From Virgibacillus necropolis (lineage in GTDB: Bacteria > Bacillota > Bacilli > Bacillales > Amphibacillaceae), in NCBI RefSeq assembly GCF_002224365.1, contig NZ_CP022437.1:1116001-1180000 (forward strand): a stretch of DNA of 64,000 nt, read 5' to 3'. The notes under the pieces are model-generated. The model had not been told where the DNA came from and ran no database searches. It saw nothing but the letters and a program-made list of their open reading frames with translations. A program made the translations under genes and the position numbers. Each line of letters begins with the position of its first letter. The first letter of the stretch is position 1. This document shows positions 1 through 6,687 of the stretch, in pieces.

Positions 1-446
1 GGGAGCAGACAGGGGCAATTCCATCATCTATTTCGTGGGGAGAGCTTTATCAGGGGTTACAACAAGATGTTGTTGATTCCGCTGAAAATGCGTATCCGTT
101 TTTTGTACAACAGGCCCACCATACAACACCGAACGGTAAGTATATAACGGAGACAGCACATGATTATACAACAAGGTTCTTACTAATTAATGGAGAGAAA
201 TTTGATAAGTATTCCAAAGAGCACCAGAAGATTATTTTACAGGCTGCAAAAGAATCCGTGAAGACTGAACGGGCTGTAACACAGAAACAGGAAGTGAAAT
301 ATAAAGAAAAAGCAATTGAAGAAGGGGCAGTCGTTAATGAAATTAATCGAGAGCCCTTTATTGAAATAGCTAAACCGATTCAGGATAATTTTGCAAAAGA
401 AATCGGGGTAATAGACATGTTGGAGAAGATAAGAGAATTGAAATAA
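1..446 (+). CDS. TRAP transporter substrate-binding protein, DctP family (5' end outside window)
   Basis: The reading frame is open from the first bases (frame beginning at base 3) to the TAA at 446, so this is the C-terminal part (about 147 residues) of a longer protein. An internal GTG at 258 is not the real start. The visible part has the helical C-terminal character of DctP-type extracytoplasmic solute receptors (for example LLINGEKFDKYSKEHQK, a segment usual near the end of the family). It lies 16 bp before a DctQ and then a DctM gene, which is the standard P-Q-M order. The receptor would be lipid-anchored outside the membrane and deliver an organic acid or sugar acid to the permease. 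The ligand cannot be told from this fragment. Confidence 0.85.
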   Translation, partial: EQTGAIPSSISWGELYQGLQQDVVDSAENAYPFFVQQAHHTTPNGKYITETAHDYTTRFLLINGEKFDKYSKEHQKIILQAAKESVKTERAVTQKQEVKYKEKAIEEGAVVNEINREPFIEIAKPIQDNFAKEIGVIDMLEKIRELK

Positions 447-462
447 CTAAGGAGGGATAACT

Positions 463-948
463 GTGAAACGTTTTGTACAAGCCCTTGAAAAATTGCAGAT
501 TACAGTAGGGGTCATATTTTTATGTATTTTCTTTTTGGTAATTGTCCTGCAAATAGTTACAAGATATATGGGAATATCAGTCATCTGGACGGAAGAGGTT
601 GCAAACTATTCCTTCATCTGGGCCATTTTTATGGGGGCTGCGGTAATGGTTAACCGTCGTGAGCACTTTAACTTTGACTTCTTTTTAAGAAAGCTGCAGG
701 GTAAGAAAAAGGCTTCGCTAAACATTTTTAATGATTTGGTGTTAATTGTCTTTAATACGATTATTTTCTTGCTAGGTATACAGGTTGTCAGTGAGTTCTG
801 GAACTATACATGGGCGTCGATCCCAGAAATGAAAATGGGCTATATATGGATCGCTATTCCAATCATGGCTGGAACGATGATAATCTATTCCGTGTCACAT
901 TTGATGAACCATATTCAATTGCTCAAGGCAAAGGAGGTAAGTGAATAA
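463..948 (+). CDS. TRAP transporter small permease, DctQ family
   Basis: A 161-residue protein with four hydrophobic segments (about residues 13-33, 48-66, 88-108 and 124-146), the size and topology of DctQ small TRAP subunits. The family forms a membrane complex with DctM and uses the sodium gradient to import a ligand handed over by DctP. The GTG start follows AAGGAGGGATAACT, a near-ideal ribosome site. Its stop overlaps the ATG of the DctM gene by one base (TAATG), so the two permease subunits are translationally coupled. A Trp-rich stretch (SVIWTEEVANYSFIW) around residues 40-54 is typical of the family. Confidence 0.9.
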   Translation: MKRFVQALEKLQITVGVIFLCIFFLVIVLQIVTRYMGISVIWTEEVANYSFIWAIFMGAAVMVNRREHFNFDFFLRKLQGKKKASLNIFNDLVLIVFNTIIFLLGIQVVSEFWNYTWASIPEMKMGYIWIAIPIMAGTMIIYSVSHLMNHIQLLKAKEVSE

Positions 949-2234
949 TGGGATTTCTATTACTTGGACTATTTATTATATTGATGCTTATTGGCATACC
1001 GATTGCCTTTGTAATTGGAATTGTGGCATTACTCGGGATTTTTGATATTCCTTACACACCTGAAGCGACCGTACCGATGAAAATGGTGAATGGGCTGGAC
1101 TCCTTTGTATTGTTAGCTGTTCCACTGTTCATTTTAGCCGCTAACTTGATGAATTCCGGGAAAATTTCAGAGAAGTTAATCGATCTTTCTTTAGCCATTG
1201 TCGGTCCGATCCGTGGAGGTCTTGCACATTCGAACATACTAGTATCCATGATGTTTGCAGGAGTTTCTGGTGCATCACAAGCGGATACAGCCGGGGTAGG
1301 GAAAATTCTTATTCCAAGCATGCAAAAGAATGGTTATGATAAGGAAACTTCTGTGGGGGTTACAGCTGCCTCTTCAACAATTGGTGTTGTTATCCCTCCC
1401 AGTATTCCGATGATCATTTTCGCTGGACTAACAAATGCTTCCATTGGTGCGTTATTTCTGGGCGGGATTATACCAGGTATATTAATTGGACTAAGTATGA
1501 TGGTATTTGTTTATATTATAGCCGTTAAGCGAAATTACCCGAGGGCTAAACGCGTAGAATTCAAAAAGTTTGTCAAGCTATTTGGACAAGCCATTCCTGC
1601 GTTACTAACACCCATTATTATAATTGGGGGAATTATCTCTGGGTTCTTTACTGCAACAGAAGCTGCTGCAGTAGCATCCCTATATACATTAATTGTATGT
1701 ATGTTGTACTATAAAACATTAAAGGTCAAAGATTTACCAAAGATACTAATGGATACACTAGCATTAAGCTCGCTCTCGCTATTTGCATTAGCGGCCGCAA
1801 GTGCTTTAGGGGAATTGATGAGTTACTATCAACTTGGAACGATAGCACAGGACTTCTTTACAAATAATGTGAGTGCAAAATGGTTATTCCTTATCATAAT
1901 TATCGCGTTTTTCCTATTCATTGGTACATTTATGGATGCAATACCAGCAATGATTCTATTTGTACCGGTCATTTTACCAACAGCTTTAGAGTTTGGAATT
2001 GATCCCGTACATCTCGGATTAATCGTTGTTATTACGTTAGCAGTTGGGCTCATTACACCACCATATGGATTATGCTTATTACTCGCGGCGAAAATTGGGA
2101 ATATGTCGATTGAACGATCGTTTGTGGCAGTGATACCCTATATCGCTATAATTATTGTTGTCTTACTGTTTATTGCATTTCTACCAGATATTGCGTTTTA
2201 TATTCCGAGAATGATTAATCCAAGTTTGTTTTAG
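948..2234 (+). CDS. TRAP transporter large permease, DctM family
   Basis: A 428-residue, strongly hydrophobic protein with about 11-12 predicted membrane segments, the normal length for DctM. Glycine- and proline-rich motifs of the ion-transporter superfamily are visible, including GVSGASQADTAGVG near residue 105, IPPSIPMIIFAG near 150 and a TPPYGLCLLLAA segment near 370. Family knowledge makes this the translocation channel driven by sodium. The downstream genes (rpiA, a sugar kinase, a hexulose-phosphate-synthase-like enzyme) suggest that the substrate is a sugar acid or a related polyol rather than a C4-dicarboxylate. That is inference from context. Confidence 0.92.
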   Translation: MGFLLLGLFIILMLIGIPIAFVIGIVALLGIFDIPYTPEATVPMKMVNGLDSFVLLAVPLFILAANLMNSGKISEKLIDLSLAIVGPIRGGLAHSNILVSMMFAGVSGASQADTAGVGKILIPSMQKNGYDKETSVGVTAASSTIGVVIPPSIPMIIFAGLTNASIGALFLGGIIPGILIGLSMMVFVYIIAVKRNYPRAKRVEFKKFVKLFGQAIPALLTPIIIIGGIISGFFTATEAAAVASLYTLIVCMLYYKTLKVKDLPKILMDTLALSSLSLFALAAASALGELMSYYQLGTIAQDFFTNNVSAKWLFLIIIIAFFLFIGTFMDAIPAMILFVPVILPTALEFGIDPVHLGLIVVITLAVGLITPPYGLCLLLAAKIGNMSIERSFVAVIPYIAIIIVVLLFIAFLPDIAFYIPRMINPSLF

Positions 2235-2258
2235 CTGAGTTGATTATAGAAAGGATCG

Positions 2259-2948
2259 ATGATTTTGGTAGAACAATTTAATAACAAGAAGCTAGCTGCT
2301 GAAGCGGCGGTTACCTATATAAAGAGTGGTATGACGGTTGGATTAGGTTCAGGTTCCACCGTAAATTGGATGCTGAAGAAAATAGGTGAGCTTGTACAAG
2401 ATGGACTTACTATTAAAGGAATCCCATCGTCGATAAAAACAGAAACCTTGGCAAGAGAATATGGAATTCCGTTAACAGATTTCTCTAACGTCACTACTAT
2501 TGATCTTGCCATCGACGGTGCAGATGAAATAGACGATCAGTTGAATCTTCTAAAAGGCGGAGGAGGATCGCTTGTCAGGGAAAAAATTGTCGATGCGATG
2601 GCTAGTGAACTAATTATTATTGCTGATCAATCAAAAATCGTCTCGCAATTAGGTGCTTTCTCCCTGCCAGTTGAAATAGTACCATTTGGCTTTGAGTTAA
2701 CAGCAAGGAACATCGCCGAACTTGGTGGTGTTCCAACATTACGGAAAAAAGATAATCGTGTATTTGTATCTGATAACGGGAACTATATTTTAGATTGCAA
2801 GTTTGATAATATCCAGAACCCTAAGCGCTTGCATGAGAAATTGAAATTGCTAGTCGGTGTCGTGGAAACTGGATTATTTGTAGGAATGACCGATAAGTTA
2901 ATCGTTGCACGAAACGGAAAAATTGAAACACTAGTTAATACTAGATAG
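2259..2948 (+). CDS. rpiA: Ribose-5-phosphate isomerase A
   Basis: A 229-residue protein matching RpiA in length and motifs: phosphate-binding GLGSGSTVNWM near residues 28-38, GADEIDD near 86-92 and KGGGGSLVREKI near 97-108, the last carrying the catalytic acid and lysine region. It interconverts ribose 5-phosphate and ribulose 5-phosphate in the cytosol. Ribulose 5-phosphate is also a substrate or product of the hexulose-phosphate-synthase reaction encoded two genes on, so the pair makes biochemical sense. The ATG at 2259 is close to its GAAAGGAT site; a TTG at 2265 is an alternative start with better spacing. A second, housekeeping copy elsewhere in the genome is likely but not visible. Confidence 0.92.
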   Translation: MILVEQFNNKKLAAEAAVTYIKSGMTVGLGSGSTVNWMLKKIGELVQDGLTIKGIPSSIKTETLAREYGIPLTDFSNVTTIDLAIDGADEIDDQLNLLKGGGGSLVREKIVDAMASELIIIADQSKIVSQLGAFSLPVEIVPFGFELTARNIAELGGVPTLRKKDNRVFVSDNGNYILDCKFDNIQNPKRLHEKLKLLVGVVETGLFVGMTDKLIVARNGKIETLVNTR

Positions 2949-2967
2949 GAAACTTGGAGGTAATAGC

Positions 2968-3918
2968 GTGAATGATGTAATTACGATTGGAGAAGCGATG
3001 ATCGCCTTCAACCCTAGCTCAACAGGACCGATGAAATTTGTAAACACATTCGAGAAAAAAGTAGGCGGCGCGGAGCTGAATTTGGCTATTGGTTGCGCCC
3101 GCTTAGGACTTAAAGCTGGCTGGATTAGCAGATTGGGCAATGATGAGTTCGGAAAATATATAAAGACTTTTGCGCGTGGTGAGGGAATTGACGTATCACA
3201 GGTCAAATTTGTGGATGGGTATCCAACTTCATTAAATTTTAAAGAAATAATGGAAGATGGAAATGTGCGGACTTTTTACTACCGCGATAAATCTCCAACA
3301 TTAAGCATGAAGGCGGAAGACTTAAACGATAGCTATTTCCAACAAGCAAAGATTCTGCACATAACCGGGATTTACGCCGCAATTGATCCGAAGAATATCG
3401 AAATTCTTAACCGAGCAATCGAATTAGCGAAAAAGCATGGCTTAAAAATTTCTTTTGACCCAAATATTCGTTTGCGTATGTGGAGTAAAGAAGAAGCAAA
3501 ACAAGCATTGTCCACTATCCTACCGCACGTCGATATTTTACTTGCGGGCGACGAAGAAATGGATATTATTATAGGGGAAAAAGATTCTAAAGCCATTATC
3601 GAAAAAGCCAAATCGTTTGGAATTTCATATGTGGCAGTTAAACAAGGGGCTAAAGGAGCTGTTGGCTACCATAACGGTGAGATAATCGAATCACCTCCCA
3701 TCAAAGCATCGAAGGTTGTAGATACAGTTGGTGCAGGAGATGGTTTCAATGCCGGTATACTTTATGGGATTTTACACAATTGGACATTGGAAAAAACGTT
3801 ACGATTTGCTAATACAATTGGCTCGATGGTAGTGAGTGTAGTTGGTGACAATGAAGGATTACCATATTATGAAGACGTACAGGAACAGCTTGGTGAAAAA
3901 GAGCGGATTGAAAGATAA
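2968..3918 (+). CDS. PfkB/ribokinase-family sugar kinase (2-dehydro-3-deoxygluconokinase-like)
   Basis: A 316-residue kinase of the PfkB family. It begins with GTG after TTGGAGG. The N-terminal GEAMIAF and the GGAELNLAIGCARLG glycine motif are those of the family. The ATP/anion-hole signature DTVGAGDGFNAGIL (about residues 251-264) holds the catalytic Asp. The overall pattern (start DVITIGEAM, RNAD-like FYYRDKSPTLSM region) is most like 2-keto-3-deoxygluconate kinases, but PfkB substrate assignment by eye is unreliable. Being between rpiA and a hexulose-phosphate-synthase-like gene, it may phosphorylate a ketose or keto-sugar acid taken up by the TRAP system. Confidence 0.8.
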   Translation: MNDVITIGEAMIAFNPSSTGPMKFVNTFEKKVGGAELNLAIGCARLGLKAGWISRLGNDEFGKYIKTFARGEGIDVSQVKFVDGYPTSLNFKEIMEDGNVRTFYYRDKSPTLSMKAEDLNDSYFQQAKILHITGIYAAIDPKNIEILNRAIELAKKHGLKISFDPNIRLRMWSKEEAKQALSTILPHVDILLAGDEEMDIIIGEKDSKAIIEKAKSFGISYVAVKQGAKGAVGYHNGEIIESPPIKASKVVDTVGAGDGFNAGILYGILHNWTLEKTLRFANTIGSMVVSVVGDNEGLPYYEDVQEQLGEKERIER

Positions 3919-3934
3919 CGAAAGAGGTGAAACA

Positions 3935-4549
3935 ATGAAGCTACAGCTTGCGCTAGATCGATTGACAAGAGATGAATGCATCCGCATTGTTAAAGAAACA
4001 GAAAAAGAAATGGATATCATTGAAGTGGGTACAGGGGTTATTAAAGAATATGGGATGGCTATTGTCAGGGAAATGAAAGAGCTATTTCCAGATAAACAAA
4101 TCGTCGCCGATATGAAAACCTGTGATGCCGGAAAACATGAAGCGCTGCAAGCATTTGAAGCTGGTGCAGATATCACCACCGTAATGGCCTTTTCCGCAAA
4201 TTCAACCATTACAGATATGTTGAATGTCGCAAGTGATAAGGGAAGCCGTCTAATGGTTGACCTTTTAGAAGTTCGTTCAAGGGAACGAGTGAAAGAACTG
4301 CATGATCTTGGAGTTGATTTGGTTAGTCTTCATGTTGGAAAAGATAAGCAGGCAGAAGAATCATTCAACACGGATCTATTTTCATTATTAAAAGGCTTTG
4401 AATTTGAAGTTACGGTGGCCGGAGGAATTAATTTAGACAAGATTTCTGCTGTTGTACAAGAAAAGCCAGACACGATCATAGTAGGAAGTGCGATAACAAA
4501 AGCGGAAGACCCAAAAAAAGTCGCTGCTAGAATGAGAGCATACCTTTAA
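3935..4549 (+). CDS. 3-hexulose-6-phosphate synthase-like protein (HPS/KGPDC family)
   Basis: A 204-residue TIM-barrel protein of the orotidine-monophosphate-decarboxylase suprafamily. Family marks are LALDRLT at the start, EVGTGVI near residue 33, the metal-binding ADMKTCDAG near 60-68 and TVAGGINLD plus IIVGSAIT phosphate-binding loops near the end. The wording of these motifs is closer to 3-hexulose-6-phosphate synthase than to 3-keto-L-gulonate-6-phosphate decarboxylase, but both run through the same site. The ATG at 3935 is chosen because AAAGAGGTGA precedes it; an upstream in-frame ATG at 3842 lies inside the kinase gene. No 6-phospho-3-hexuloisomerase partner follows, which is unusual for a formaldehyde-fixing pair. 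Confidence 0.78.
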   Translation: MKLQLALDRLTRDECIRIVKETEKEMDIIEVGTGVIKEYGMAIVREMKELFPDKQIVADMKTCDAGKHEALQAFEAGADITTVMAFSANSTITDMLNVASDKGSRLMVDLLEVRSRERVKELHDLGVDLVSLHVGKDKQAEESFNTDLFSLLKGFEFEVTVAGGINLDKISAVVQEKPDTIIVGSAITKAEDPKKVAARMRAYL

Positions 4550-4609
4550 CGAGAAGATGGCTTAGATTTCTATAAACGTAAAAAGGTAGTTACATCTCGC
4601 TGGGTGTAA
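4550..4609 (+). pseudogene. C-terminal fossil of a methylmalonate-semialdehyde dehydrogenase gene
   Basis: Directly after the HPS-like stop codon the sequence reads DGLDFYKRKKVVTSRWV and then TAA. This matches the last residues of the intact dehydrogenase in this window, which end [17 protein letters not shown] at 28083. The rest of the gene is missing and there is no start codon or ribosome site. It is best read as the tail left after a deletion that removed a second mmsA/iolA-type gene from this operon. The match is clear over 17 residues with four substitutions, which is too long to be chance. Confidence 0.75.
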
Positions 4610-4637
4610 CAATGGAATTTAGTGAGGATAAGAGAGA

Positions 4638-4671
4638 AGCGGTGGGACAATAAGATTCCACTGCTTTTTTT
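4638..4671 (+). terminator. Rho-independent terminator after the TRAP/hps operon
   Basis: AGCGGTGG pairs with CCACTGCT around a short loop and is followed by seven T residues. It lies about 30 bp after the dehydrogenase fossil, which suggests that the terminator belonged to the lost gene. Confidence 0.7.
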
Positions 4672-4781
4672 CAGAGATAACGGAATCAATTTCATAATTA
4701 CTCTTTTTAAAAATACAAAGACCTGCAGAATATAAATTCTTGTTTTTAAAAAACGCTCTATTTTGTTTTGCATGTGTTTGT

Positions 4782-4912
4782 GGTGCCACAGTGGAAATAT
4801 ACTCGCTTCCGCGGGCAAGCGCCAAGCCTCCTCAGCTCGTACCTCGCCTGCGGGGTCTTGCCTAGCTTGTTTTTTTAAGCAGGAGTCTCGCATATTTCCA
4901 CTGCTGACAGGG
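4782..4912. repeat. Palindromic intergenic repeat with GC-rich core
   Basis: CAGTGGAAATATA and TATTTCCACTG form the outer arms around a GC-rich core (TTCCGCGGGC, CCTCCTCAGC, TGCGGGGTCT, CAGGAGTCTCGC). The same core wording appears inside the longer repeats at 34058-34335, 37174-37395 and 57504-57721, but the flanking arms differ. It therefore looks like a related but separate element family. No gene is visible between 4610 and 5043. Confidence 0.6.
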
Positions 4913-5043
4913 GTTCATTTCTCTACTTTGTACTATACTTCTAAAAAAACGGCTAAGGGACCTTTATAGCCATACCATAAGACATTCTTGCCTTCACTGT
5001 TTTTCTTGTCCCCCATTTTGGATCTTGTGACAGGCACTCATCG

Positions 5044-6447
5044 TTAAACCGGACCCCAGTTAATTAAAACTCCTATGGTCAGCATAATTATGGCAATTAG
5101 CACCCAAATAAGAAATAAAGGAAGCATCCATTTTGCCCATTTTATCCAAGCTACACCAGCTACGGCAAGACTTGCCATAAGTGGTCCGGATGTAGGGAAA
5201 ATACTGTTCGTAAACCCATCGCCAAATTGATAAGCCTGTACAGCTACTTGGCGAGTGATACCAACCATATCAGCAAGTGGTGTTAGGATGGGCATCGAAA
5301 TCATTGCTTGTCCGCTTCCGGAAGGTACTAAAAAGTTTAGCAACGCGTTTGCTACAAACATTCCAAGAGCCGCAAATACAGGCGTGAGTTCTTCAAGGGG
5401 TATGGAAAGGGCGTTTACAACCGTATCAAGAATTTGTGCATCTTCCATAACGATTAAAATAGCACGAGCAACACCGATAATTAAAGCGCCGTAAACTAGC
5501 TTCGCGCAACCATCTAAAAATGTTAACGCTGTTTTATTATAGTTCATTCCAGCCATGGCTCCGGAGACAAGTCCTATGATAATAAAGAATGCAGCCATAT
5601 GATTAATTGTCCATTTAAATTGAATGGTAGCGAAGACAAAAAACAGTAATGCAAGTCCAACAAAACTTAGTATCAGCTTATGGCGGGTCGTAAAAGGTGC
5701 CTTTAATTCATCTTCCGAACCTTGTGATTCATCTAAAATGCCCACCATACTTTTGGAGGGATCATCAAGTATCTTCTTTGCATACCGCCACGTGTACGCA
5801 ATTGTTACACCGACAATGACAATAAACACGATAACCCGGAATAACATACCTGAGAATAGTGGAACGTCAGCAATTGACTGGGCAATTCCTACTGTGTATG
5901 GGTTCAGAAACCCAACATTAAAGCCTGCAAATGTTGCGCCAAATGTGATCGCAACTGCTACAATTGCATCCAATTTTAACGCACGTGCTATGATAATACC
6001 AATTGCGACGAATGGAATGACGGAATTGGCTACTGCCCCAACTGCTCCTCCAAGTGCAAATAATATGGAAACGATAGCAATTAACCAGAACTCTTTACCG
6101 CGTGTTTTGTTGACAGCGCGAAGAATTCCACCTTTAATTGCACCTGATCTCTCAATTACTTCAAATGCTCCTCCTGCAAATAGAACTAAAAATATTAGGC
6201 CACCGGATTGAACCATACCTTCTTGTAGAGCTAGAAAAATATCCATAAAGCCAATCGTGTCACCTTCCACTCCACTATATGTCCCGGGAATGACTCGTTC
6301 GACTCCATCGATCGTTTCCCTTTCAAAGGACCCAGCTGGCACAATATAGGTTGCAATGACAGCCATTAGCAATACGATAAAAAGAATCACGTATGTATCA
6401 GGCATTTCTAATTTCTGTTTTCGTTTCTTGTTTTGATCTGATTGCAT
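5044..6447 (-). CDS. YfcC-family membrane carrier
   Basis: A 467-residue protein with about 12 membrane segments and a short charged N-terminus (residues 1-16). The wording of the first segment and the loop that follows (IVPAGSFERE, then GTYSGVEGD), the conserved NSVIPFVAIGIIIARAL and the late SGSGQAMISMPILTPLADM segment are those of the YfcC group of the C4-dicarboxylate/arginine-ornithine antiporter superfamily. The family is thought to move amino acids or organic acids, and its substrates are poorly known. The gene stands alone with its own promoter (6493-6521), and the ATG has AGAGAGGAC about 8 bp upstream. Confidence 0.8.
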   Translation of the reverse strand: MQSDQNKKRKQKLEMPDTYVILFIVLLMAVIATYIVPAGSFERETIDGVERVIPGTYSGVEGDTIGFMDIFLALQEGMVQSGGLIFLVLFAGGAFEVIERSGAIKGGILRAVNKTRGKEFWLIAIVSILFALGGAVGAVANSVIPFVAIGIIIARALKLDAIVAVAITFGATFAGFNVGFLNPYTVGIAQSIADVPLFSGMLFRVIVFIVIVGVTIAYTWRYAKKILDDPSKSMVGILDESQGSEDELKAPFTTRHKLILSFVGLALLFFVFATIQFKWTINHMAAFFIIIGLVSGAMAGMNYNKTALTFLDGCAKLVYGALIIGVARAILIVMEDAQILDTVVNALSIPLEELTPVFAALGMFVANALLNFLVPSGSGQAMISMPILTPLADMVGITRQVAVQAYQFGDGFTNSIFPTSGPLMASLAVAGVAWIKWAKWMLPLFLIWVLIAIIMLTIGVLINWGPV

Positions 6448-6492
6448 ATTTTTTAGTCCTCTCTTACTACTAGTTAGTTGAATTTATTCTTT

Positions 6493-6521
6493 AGTATAGT
6501 AGTTAACCTATTTTTTTTCAA
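6493..6521 (-). promoter_or_regulatory. SigA-type promoter for the YfcC-family gene
   Basis: Read on the minus strand: TTGAAA, 17 bp spacer, TATACT. It lies 46 bp before the start codon and is oriented toward it. The match to the vegetative consensus is good (5 of 6 in the -10 hexamer, 4 of 6 in the -35). Confidence 0.6.
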
Positions 6522-6593
6522 TTCTTTATTTTCCAACAAGATTTAGGGTAAAAGAACTAGATATAATATAATTTTTAAAAAACTAGACTAAAA

Positions 6594-6628
6594 GTGGTAT
6601 AGACAGGTATACATCTAGTAGTTATACT
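6594..6628 (+). promoter_or_regulatory. Promoter with NagR/YvoA-like operator before the GH84 gene
   Basis: TAGACA at 6600-6605 and TATACT at 6623-6628 are spaced by 17 bp, giving a good vegetative promoter. Overlapping the -35 is GTGGTATAGACAGG, which resembles the TGGTATAGAC half-site pattern bound by NagR/YvoA, the GntR-type repressor of N-acetylglucosamine use in Bacillus. A glycosidase that releases GlcNAc is a logical member of that regulon. The operator call rests on remembered consensus, not on a computed score. Confidence 0.5.
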
Positions 6629-6687
6629 TTGAAAGAAAAGTCATAATTAAGAAAGGTTTGAATACTAGAAAAGGGAGTGTGGTAGTT

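Noticed and set aside
4763-4969. 68-codon frame with Cys-rich start
   Set aside because: It is a chance frame across the GC-rich repeat core and the reverse-strand frame is equally long.
5624-6211. 195-codon frame on the plus strand
   Set aside because: It lies wholly opposite the YfcC-family gene, has Thr/Ile/Asn-rich shadow composition and no ribosome site.
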